NCBI GenBank assembly: GCA_021014325.1
Contig: CM037473.1
Span: forward strand, 25,968,822-26,032,821
Direction of reading: 5' to 3'
DNA length: 64,000 nucleotides
Source of the DNA: Plazaster borealis
Taxonomy: Eukaryota > Echinodermata > Asteroidea > Forcipulatida > Labidiasteridae
This document shows positions 25,901 to 37,900 of the stretch, in pieces. Every line of letters starts with the position of its first letter. The first letter of the stretch is position 1. A program made the position numbers and the translations under genes. The notes beneath the pieces were generated by a model. It ran no database searches, had not been told where the DNA came from, and saw only the letters and a list, made by a program, of their open reading frames with translations.

Positions 25901-28900
25901 ACCTGGAAGATAACAAATATATCAATGACAGCAAACTGGATTAATTTCAAAGGTAGGTGTCAATTATATATCTCAAGTGTAGATGTTACATTTCTCAAAC
26001 GTAGATGTTACAATTCTCAATGTAGATGGTACAATTCTCAAATGTACAATTATCAAATGCAGATGTTACAATTCTCAAATATAGATGTTACAATTCTCAA
26101 ATTTAGATGTCACAGTTCTCAAATGTAGATGTTACAACTCTAAAACGTAGATGTTACAATTCCTAAATGTAAATTTACCACGGCCTGTTTTAATATGTGA
26201 TGCAATATGCAAAAACCAGGCACCTTCTTTATTTGCTAATCAAATAGATGAGAATACTGTAAGAGCTAAAGAGACACCTCATCAGGGCCTATAGAATGTT
26301 TAAGACATCACATCACATTGATATCAAGCCTGATGTTGGCCATTTCACTTTTTCCTATAAGTGCCTCATGTTGACAAGGAGAGTCACATAATTGTTTCAT
26401 AGAGTTATTTTCTCAACAATGAAAACGTAATAAAATCAGTGACTATGCATATATCAATTGGAGACTTTTTAGACAATAGAGGGCGTCCCACTGATTGGTC
26501 CTTTTCCAGTGTTCTCAGCAACGAGAACAATTGAAAAGGACCGCCCTCTATTGTCTCAAAAGTCCATTGTGACAACTTACCTGTCGACGAGTTTGGAGAG
26601 GTACTTATCAGCGACCTTCCTGATCTGTTTCAGGACATGATTAAACTTGACCAAGAGGAACTGAGCATGCCTGACAAGATCAGATTCCCGATCCGGAGTA
26701 CGAGGCTGAAAGGAAAAAGAAAAGTCTTCAAAATCTAATGCCTTGAACTTATATAACTTTTATATTTTATATGAAAAATTTCAAGGCCAACTCTAGTCCT
26801 ATCAAATTTACAGCTGGCTACTTAATTCTGCTGCTTGGTGGTTATGCTCCCTTTGTACATAGTCCACTACGTGGAGTGTTGTGGCTGAGTGGTCTATTCA
26901 CCGGACTAAAGTTCTGGTGTTGTTGGCAGCAGAGTGTGGTAAAGAAGAGGTCGACTAAAGTCACCTATGGTAAGGAAAGGGGGTATGAGTGCAGTCGACT
27001 AAAGTCAGCTATGGTAAGGAAGAGGGGGTATGAGTGCAGTCGACTAAAGTCAGCTATGGTAAGGAAGAGGGGGTATGAGTGCAGTTGGCTAAAGTCACCT
27101 ATGGTAAGGAAGAAGGGGTATGAGTGCAGTCAATTAAAGTCGCCAATGGTAAAGATGAGGGGGTATGAGTGCAGTCAACTTAAGACCCCTATGGTAAAGA
27201 TGAGGGGGTATGAGTGCAGTCAACTTAAGACCCCTATGGTAAGGTAAGGGTTAAACATCCTGTCTCTACTCTAAGCCTCTTCTACAGGTCTTTTTCTGGT
27301 ATTTTCAGATCTCTTACCCTGTTTGACAAGATGTCCAGGAAGATCCCAAAGGCCTGATCAGAGACAACCAAGAGACACTGCCACATCCCAGCCTTGTCCT
27401 TCTGGATGGCCTTATCTTCCAGGTACTCAAACATTGCACAGAAGCTTGGGGAGTCTCTGTTCATCACACGCAGGGTCTCCAGCTGGTAGACTGACAGGAG
27501 GTAGGTGCACTGGGCAAAGTTGAGCTTGTTGACGTAGGGGACGATCTCAGCCGGTGACTGAAGGAGGGTTAGGATTGTCTGGCGGAACTCGTTTAAATCA
27601 TTCTGTGTGTTGGAAGACACAAATATTTTTGAGTGGTGTTCTTACAAGCTTTTGAGCGGTGTTCTTACAAGTTTTCTAAGTGGTGTTTGACAAGTTTTTA
27701 TTGCGTTGTTTAACAAATATTTTGAGATTTTGGTTGACAAGTTTTTGAGTATCACTTGACAAGTTTTTGAGTGGTGTTTGAAAGTTTTTTTGAGCTATGT
27801 TCCATACATGTCCAAAAAGAATTGTTTAAGTGGTGTTTAACAAGCTTTTAAGTGGTGTTTAACAAGCTTTTTGTTGGGTGATTAACAAGCTTTTTGAGCG
27901 GTGTTTAACAATCTTTTTGTTTGGTGTTTAACAAGAATTTTGAGTGGTGTTTAACAAGCTCCTTTAAGTGGTGTTTCACAAGTTAAGCAGTGTTTGACAA
28001 GCTTTTTGAGCGGTGTTTAACAAGCTTTTTTAAGTGGTGTTTCACAAGTTGAACAGTGTTTGACAACAATTAGGGAGGGGTGTTCGACAAGATTTTTGAG
28101 TGATGTGTTCCAGTTATCATCAGAAGAAATGGTGTACTTACATAAGACACGCTGTCGTTCCTCAGAGCAGAGTTATACTGGAGCTCAGATCTCAGATGCT
28201 CCCCCTGGATGGAAGTGAGTAACGGTGACTTGACAGCGATGTCACACACACCCTCGTACCACTCCCTCGGCCACAACCCTAAAAAGCGTTTCAAATATGA
28301 ACTTCTGAATGAGTAATTAGGTCCGGATATATCTTCATGCTTGACTTGACTTGCTTGACTACACACTGGTCTCTTATGCTCTATCATACTGTTTGTTTAG
28401 GGGTCTTGTCAAAATTAATCCAGGATAGGTAGTCGGATAATAATTCTCTGATGTCAAATTTTAGTTGGATTTCTGGCAGACTGTATTTCTATGACAGACA
28501 CGGTTTTACTCGCTTTTTGTGCTTAAGCAGCTCTAAGAAATCGGGCCCAGTTACTTTATCACAACCTCAGGTCAACAGGACAAGTCTTTAGAATATCCAA
28601 AGGGCAAAATGCTGGCTACATTATGAAACCGTACTTTTTATTCAGCAAATTTATGGAATAATTTGCGATCTGATGTTCGTAAATTGCACTCACAAAGTCT
28701 TTTTAAATCCCATCTTAAAACGTTCTTTTTTAGGAAAGTATTTGGTAATGTGCAGTGAGTTTTGAATTTTTCGGTTTTAGCATCGTTTATATTTTATAGT
28801 GTACTTTTTAAATGCTATTGTATGTAAGCTTGTACCTTTTCAGAAAGTATTGTGGTGGTCTTTTATCTTGATTTCAATTTTGCTTTGATGTGTTTTTGCT

Positions 28901-31900
28901 TAAACTTTTCTTGTATCATTTTCTTACTGGTATTTTTATTGTTATGCGACCTTGTCCTGGCTGTTCCTGGAGAGAGCGCGATATAAATTTAATAAATTAT
29001 TATTATTACTATTATTATTATCTGCATACATGTATTAGATTTCTTCCTACCTGAATCTTCAACAGCAAACCCCATGACGACTGTATAGAGCCAGAAGTCC
29101 CTGAACAGTTTCAGAAGTCTTGGTTTGGGATCTCGGATAGGCTGCAATCTCCTCAATAACTTTAAGGAAAGACAAAACACACCTAAAATTATATTTGATT
29201 CAAGGTTCAAAAAAAAAAAAAAATGACTAGAGCAGGATTTGAACCTGCGACCTACGGTTTAACTTGTCAGTGCTCTACCAACGGAATCATCTAATTCTAA
29301 TGTTGGCGGTCTCCCTATTTTATCAATATCTTTGTGAAGGGTGCCAGTCAGAAGCCAATCAACCTGTAACTGCCATATAAACAGGGATCACACCCAAGTA
29401 TACGATACCCAACTGCATGGGTTCTCCTCCCAAATAAAAACTAAAAATTGCTTCAACATGTTCTCTTCACAGGTATCTTCAGGCCTATGGGTTACAGTGT
29501 ACTTTACTTTTGAGGGTTTCTTTGTTAAATTATTAGAAAGTTCAAATGGCGTGTCGTGGTTGAGCGGTTAAGAGCATCGGACTCAAGCTCTGGTGTTTCT
29601 GATCAGCTGAGTGTGGGTTTGATACCCGGTTTTGACACTTGAGTCCTTAAGCAAGACACTTAGCCATTATTGCTTTGTCCTTTGGATGGGACGTAAAGCC
29701 GTAGGTCCCGTGTATTGCGTAAGGCACGTAAAAGAACCCAGTACAATTATCGTAAAAGAGAAGGGGTTTGCCCCGGTGTTTGCGGCATGGTCTGGCAGCA
29801 ATATGGGCCACATCACCTTGTATACCTTACAAGGTATTGTATAATGGTCTTATAAAATCATTCTTAACAAGCTCCACCAAATTTGATAATTCGCCGCCGC
29901 GCCAGGAGTGTCATTTATGACAGACATGGGGAATTATTGTATAAATGTCCACTATTATTATTACTAATATTATTATTATTATAATAGTAACAATACAAAA
30001 TACAAATCAAAATCAAGTCTCCAGGTTGGCTGTCTATGACTGATACTTACAGTTGCCATGACTGGGATTAGGATTCCCAGGTTCCCTGCACTACTGGATG
30101 CCTTAATGGCAAAGGAAGACCTCTCACTGGCTCTCCTGCCTTCCAGCCCTAGCTGGACAAAGAGCTCAAGAAGACGCACTAGAAGCTCCTGCTCCTCCTG
30201 ATCATCTTGAACCGAACCGGCGATGTTGGCCAGAGCATTCATGACTGCTAATGAGCAGTGCCTAGGGGGATGAGCAAGGTCAAGTAAGGTTAAGCGAGGT
30301 CAAATAAGGTTAAGCAAGGTCAAGTAAGGTTAAGCAAGTTCAAACTTGAGTATGGTCATGTGAGGTTAAGCAAGGTCAAGTAGGGTTAAGCAAGGTCAAA
30401 CTTGGATGAGTAAGGTCAAGTAAGGTCAAGTAAGGTTAAGCAACTTCAATTAAGGTCAAGAAAGGTCAAACAAGGTTAAGCGAAGTCAAACTTGGTTGAG
30501 CAAGGGCAAAGAAGGTTAAGAAAGGTCAAATAAGATTAAGGAAGGTCAAACTTGGTTGAGCAAGGGAAAATAAGGTTATGCAAGGTCAAGTAAGGTTAAG
30601 CAAGTTCAAACTTGAGTATGGTCAAGTAAGGTTTAGCAAGGTCAAGTAGTGGTTGAGCAATGGCAAACAAGGTTAAGCAAGGTCAAACTTGGATGAGTAA
30701 GGTCAAGTAAGGTCAAGTAAGGTTAAGCAAAGTCAAACTTGGTTGAGCAAGGGCAAATAAGGTTAAGGTAGGTCAAATAAGATTTAGTAAGGTCAAAGAA
30801 GGTTAAGCGAAGTCAAACTTGGTTGAGCAAGGGCAAATAAGGTTAAGCAAGGTCAAATAAGATTTAGTAAGGTCAAACTTGGTTGAGCAAGGGCAAATAA
30901 GGTTATGCAAGGTCGGGGGCAAGGTCAACCAGGTCGTATGTCAAACCCTCACTCTACAGGCAATTTTGTCTCATGTGACTTCAATCCTCCACAATCCTCC
31001 TCTCCTGTGTCACTCCACACCAAATTGTTTGGACTTAGATAAGGTTAGAATGCCTGACCCAGTAATAAGGAACTGTTATTTAGGCCTAAGGCCACTAAGT
31101 CCTTCTGAACCCTTCATTTTGGCAACAGGATATAGAAGGATTTGGGAGGGTAAGGATTAACGTCAATTAAGTTTACATGAGATTAAACCACATTGAATAC
31201 AATGCTTTGAACGCTCAATCAGTTCAAGCCAGAACATGCAAATCATTTTATATAAAGTAAACAGAGTCCACTCTTGAAATAAAACCTGCCCTGTTGTATC
31301 TTGTACTGGTTCCTTATAAGTACTAAATGAAGCTCACCTGTATCTGTGAGACTTCTCTGAGCCGTCTGAGGTATAGGCCGCGGACCCAGCCTCCACGCTG
31401 ATTTGCATGAACATATTTGTCACTTCCTGGTGGATACCAGACTAAATAAATCCAGGAAGAAACGAAAAATACATTTCATTAACGGAAGTAACCAATAAAT
31501 AATTAATGTAGTATTATATAGCGCACATATCTCAATAAGGACTGAAGGTGCTTGAACAAACAGAAACATTTTTTTTATTTTGAAGTCCCCTCGATCCACT
31601 ATTAGCGAAAGAAGAAGTTTCTTCTTTCTTCTATACTCCAGGGTATAGATGTACAGCAGGAGAAGTTCTTATCAGAACTAAGTTGTCTCCCGAATTTTCC
31701 AAATCTACTCTACGGCAGTAGAAAAATAGCCGGACAGTTCTTACAAGGAAAATCTACACAGCAACGTAGATACCATCACATGGTGTTACTGCAACCCAAT
31801 TATACATTGATACCTCACCATGCAATGCCTCAAAACACATATTAACAGTTTTGTCGAAATTACTCCAAAGGAATCTGTTTGTTGGTGTTACTTAAGCGCA

Positions 31901-34900
31901 GTAAAGTCAAGAAACTGTACATACAACCCAGGTCCCAATTTCATAGAGCTGCTTAAGCACAAAAAGTAACTAAGCATAAAACAATTTCGCTTACCAGAAT
32001 ATTTTGCTTTATAGCAGAAAGTTGTTAAGCAAATTTTTCTGCTTCAAACATTCCTCCGAACTACTGGATTTTCAGTAGAACACAAAAGATTACTTGGAAT
32101 AATATTCTTTATTCCCGATGCAAATTTAAAGGCACTGTACACGTTTTGTAATTACTCAACATATATATTAGTATAAAAACTAACTTGGTAACAAGCAACG
32201 GAGAGCTGTTGATAGTATAAAAAAAAAGTGAGAAACGACTCCCTCTGAAGTAACATAGTTTTTGAGAAAGAGGTAATTTCTCACGAAAACAATAAAAGAC
32301 TTCTTGCAAGAAGCCTTTTATTCCTATCTGAAAACACACAAATTTGTACAACAAGGGTGTTTTTTCTTTCATCATTTTCTTGCAACTTCAATGACCAATT
32401 GAGCCCAAATTTTCACAGGCTTGTTATTTTATGCATATGTTGGGATACACCAAGTGAAAATACTAGTCTTTGACAATTACCAAACGTGTTCAGTGCCTTT
32501 AAGATCAGTATGCATGGCCCATGGATAAGAAATTTCACCACAGCAACGGAGGCAATTGCCTCCGTGAAGTATCCTTCATGTCTATCCAATGAAACCATTA
32601 GGCTTTTGAAACATCCATTAAATAAAGTCAGGTGGATGGTTTGACCAGCTACTATGAACTCAGTCACTGGTAACAGATCTTTCTCAAATTATTACCTGTC
32701 CTGTGAGGAGCATGCAGCCGAGCATGTCAACAATCAGCACGTCAAGCGGCGATGTCGGATTACAGAACTGCTGCTGGAATATCTGCTGCACGCTCTCCAT
32801 TGTCTGAGGGATGTCCTTCAACGCAACGGCAACGTGGCCCAAGGTCAGGATAGCATTCCTTGCCTTGAGGGTTGACTTAGCAGCACCGGTCTCAGCGAGG
32901 TAAAGGCTGTTAGAGACGGAGGCCAGGAATGCTTGCACGCAGTTTGGATCCTCTTGGAGTCCCGCCCTTAGGGATCTAATGATAGGTTCAGGGAATGGAA
33001 ATAAAGTTTGACAGATTACCCTACGATAGGCTACGCAAATATTGCATGTATCTGAACATAGTTTCGAACCACCCTTAGGGATCTAATGATAGGTTCAGGG
33101 GATGGAAATGAAGTTTGACAGATTACCATACGATAGGCTACGCAAATCTTGCGTGTATCTGAACATAGTTTGGAACCTCCAATTCCAACTTGCTGAAAAC
33201 AAGTGAAGAAAACAAAACTGTGCACTTTGAACTGTCGCATTGCTGCTTGGAAAAATTCTCTGCTAAGCGAAAAATGAACGGGGTACCAGTCGCAACACAC
33301 TAAACTTCATGACATTTTGGCTGGTAACCTATTTCTCCTTAACAAGTTTTTCTGGGTGAGGCAATTTTTTGTGCCGACAGTCATTATTGGGCATTTTTTT
33401 TGTTGTTGCTGTTTTAACACATTGGTGAATTCGACAAAAATCAATAATTCTTTCTGGTACAAATTCTCGAATCATTCACTGCTCTCAACATTTTCACCAA
33501 TGTTCAGGACCTAAAACATAATTTTTCCATAGTTACACTACATAGAATAAATGGTAAATCACCAATTTCACATTTCGCATTTTCTAGATGAGCCAATCCC
33601 AATTTTATGCTTAAAAATACATTGCGCTGGCAAGGTGCAAAACATACTGTACTGACTTTTGCCTTTGAGAAAAAGTGGCGAACCATAATATTCATTGTTT
33701 TGTACACTCAGGCAGGTCTTGTAAATTTTTAAATTTTTGTCATGAAGTGATGCATAGGTTAAGGAATTCATAACTCAATAAAACAGCTATTTATTTTTGC
33801 AGGTAAATGTGAAAAAATCAGCAGTCTCTGATACAGCAACTTTTAAAAAAGTTCAACTTTAAATGCAATTTTCTCAAAACTCCCAAACTTTGGCTGTGGG
33901 TGGATTTGACACTCTGCAAAAAATGTTGCAAAGGGAAAGCAGAAAGTAAACACTAAACTTGCCTGCATAGATTATAAACGGTTGCATCTCTAAGTAACTC
34001 AAACACAAAGGGAAAGCAGAAAGTAAACGTTAAACTTGCCTGCATAGATTATAAATGGTTGCATCTCTAAGTAACTCAAACACAGAGGGCGTAGGCTCCT
34101 CCTTCGCTCCGCTGTGATGCCGCCCTCTATGGTGGCTGCCTCTATGAGAAGAGAGTTCTGGTCTGGCGCCCTCTTTGGGGCAGTACTTGTGTAGTTTGGT
34201 GAGAATTCTCGAAGGGGCGAGAAGGAAGTCTCGAAGAGAGCCAACAGACTGATGGGCTAGGAGGGTGAATTTCTCAGAGAGTGTGCCATGGGCCTACAAA
34301 AGTGAAAACAAATTTCTGGTTTTAAAAGTTGCTGCAATGACACTCTTGGGGGTAAGGGAAGGAGGAAGGGGGCGACTTCAGACTTCTAATTTGATCAGTA
34401 AAGGCCAACACTTTATTAAATGTAGGGCCATCGTTTAGTCAACGTACTGTAATGCAAATTTAAAGGCATCGTACACGTTTGGTAATGGAAGCCTATTGTT
34501 TGTTTCAATCCTATATAGTTGTAGATATATACCATAAAACTAACCTGTGAAAATTTCATTTCAAAAGGTGGTAGCGTTTTTGAGATATTACTGAAAATCT
34601 GGAGCGGTTATGTCCATGCAGGAAGAATAATCTGCATTGGAATACACACTCTGAGGAGCGTTACCGTAACGCTTCTCAAAATTCAAAATATTTTGGGGAT
34701 AAAAAGTGATACATTTTTCCATAACCGCAGTCCTTCGAAGTAAAAAGTCTCTTAAAATGCATTATACTATCCAAAGTGCTGTACTTCTTACCAAGTAAGT
34801 TTTTATTGCTATAAATTTTCAAAGCATTACCAAACGTGTACGATGCCTTTAAAGGCAAAATTATCAAAACAGATAAAATAAAAGTCACCGCTGAAAATTT

Positions 34901-37900
34901 CAGTTGAATATAGTGTCTACTTCTTGAGAAAACAGCAAAAATTGTCACTCTATTTTTAATCAAGAATGTCAAATCGATCCACATTTAGCGGGTACCAATC
35001 CCATCTTTGGCCGCAGCATTTGCGAACGGACACCAACTCTCAGAAATCTGAGAAACGATTCATGCATGAATCATTTCTCAGATTGAAATGTTTTGGGGTG
35101 ACCAATTATCCAAACCATATTCCTTTGATTCAAATGTTTTACGGCGAATAATTTTCCAAACCATATTACTTTAATTCAAATGTTTTTGGGTGAACAATTA
35201 TCCAAACCATATTACTTTGAAGGGAATACTTTCTCAAAACACTGTATACTATCAACAGTTTTTATGGTAATTGATTTTGAGTATTCGAACCCACACTCTG
35301 ATGACTCAGCCATTAGAACTTGAGTTCGTTGCTGCTAGACCGCTTGGCAACGACACTCTGGATTCCAACATCTCAACATTGAAGAACCATTTTCTCCTGG
35401 TTGATGAGAAGCAATTACAGTAAAGTACCTTGCCCAAGAACATAAGTGTCATGACTGGGATTTGAGCCCACATTCTGATGACTCAGCCATCAGGGCCCAA
35501 TTATATAGAGCTGCTAAGCACAACAATTTGCTTAGCATGAAATTTCTTCCTTGATAAATACAGGATTACCAACCAAGTTTCCACGTGATTTTCAGGATAA
35601 GCAAACAACAGCTGATTACCAGTAACAAGCAATATGCAACACATGGAAATTTGGTTGGTAATCCTGTTTTTATTAAGGAAGAAATTTCATGCTAAGCAAA
35701 TTGTTGTGCTTAGCAGCTCTATGAAATTGGGCCCTGAACTCGAGTTTGATGCTCTAGAACGCTCTGCCATGGTGTGTAATACTACCTACCTCAAGACAAC
35801 ATAACAAGAGGGGTACATGTGCCAGTAGGTGATGTGTCCCTTCAGATCCAGTCAGTTTCTCTGTCATTCGTCCTATGAGACTATCAGCTCCTATGAATTA
35901 TTACATTGCAAATGGGAAACACATGATTTTGTCAACACACTATTTTGTATAGTTTAACCCTTTCATGCACCATTTATTTTAGTGATAAATTGATCATATG
36001 GACACATTAGTTGTTTACTCGGTTTTTTTTAGTGGCGAAACCCCCCCCCCCCCAAAAGAAAAACAAAAAACCAAAAAACAAGAAAAAACAGGTCGCAATA
36101 GCAGCCTTAAGACTCCTCTGTCCCATTCGGAAAATTGTGTGGCCGTGCAATCTTTATTTTTTGTTTTACAACTATTTTTCTGAAGGGATATAATCCGGTC
36201 GCTAGCGACTGATCGGCGCGTGAAAGAGTTAAGGGCGGGCTCCAAGGTCAAATCTGTTTTGTGATCCATTCATTTTCTAATAGATAGATTCCTTATGAAA
36301 ATGCGTTGAATTTCTATCCATGCTGAGTGCTAACTAGCTCCTCTTGCAAGTTTCAAAATTGCAGGCTTAAGTTTCCATCTATTATACACAAGTTCAAACT
36401 TGCGCGAGCCAAATATGCGTCCTACTAACTTAAATTGGGTCGTGAACTTTGTGTGCTTCTCGCAATCATCTGCTAGCGCCCTCTTTTGACTCATTTTTCT
36501 CAGGCTACATGTGTATGTATAAACACTCCTCACCGTAATTATATCACACGTTTACACATGGCCACGTGATCTCCTCTTGACCAATCAGAATGGATAAACT
36601 GTTATCAGTAATTATGAATAGTGAATCAAACCCATAGAGTATAAGAACTAGGGTACAGGGCGTACAAAACCATGTGAAACAGACCGACAAGAAGCATTTT
36701 TGCCTATAAAGACTGTGCAAATCTCGTGCATATATCAAAAATGAGAAAAAAATTGAACGAAGACTATATATTTTTCTATGAAATCAAATCTTCTTTTTAA
36801 ATTATATTTGTACAAATTTCTTGAAAATAAAAATACCCATAGCAAGTTGTTATAAATTAGTATTTAATTTTTGTATTTATAATACAAATAATTTGTTCAA
36901 ATTAACAGTGAAACAAAATTAAAACTTGGGACGAGGATGCTTAATGTTTGAAACCCCATTTGCCGATTACAACCAAGTGTGTGGTTTTACTTTCATATTA
37001 TTTATCACTTAGTATTACATTCCCATGGCTGGCACAAACAAGGTCGTCAGCGCCTACTATACGCTGAGTACATCGGATTATTAGTTTCACCAGATGTTCT
37101 GCTCTCCCCGCTTGAGATTCGGAGAATAGCACCAGACAGGAGAGAATGGGAAAAGCTTGTGTCCGCCTGCTGTGCAGCCGACTGATGATGATGATGATGT
37201 TGAATTTGATGATTACATTCCCAACCTCAAAATGTTCATGGCCATAAACCACGTTAAACTCCATATATGGTTGGGACCACAGTGGTCCCGGAAATTTGAA
37301 TACACGCGAGACTTGCACAGTCAATAGACGATGTGACCTCTGACGTCACTTGAAAACCATAACATGATGCGCGCGCATGTCGCCGGGCAAAACGTCTGTG
37401 TACTTGACAGCCAGCTAGCAAGCTAATCGTTAACTTCTTGTCATTCGTCATGAAAGTACAGGCAATCTTACCATGAGTACGCGTCTTCTTGCCTGGCGGA
37501 ACATGACTTGGACAGTGTTTGTCAACAGAGGGCTGTTTGAATGTAAACAGAGGTCACATCGTCTATAGCAACAGTGGTTACACTACACAAGTGTGGCATA
37601 GTGAGTGCTCCCTCTATTATATAACTCCACGAATCAAACTATACCTTGTTCATCCTTCACCGCCCACACCAGCATATCAACACATGTTGCATTAGCCCTG
37701 ACTGCCAACTCAAATGAATTAAATCCACAAGAGGATCTGACGGCCATCTCCAAGTTCCTGTCCTGTATCTTTGTCTGTCCAGCAACGAAGAGTTCCTGAA
37801 CAAAAGACTGCACACCGTCTATCAAGACTTCCGGTAGTCCTACAGAAAAGAAAAATCAAAATTCTCACTTTGATCATCAGTTATTGTAGTGTCGTGGCCG

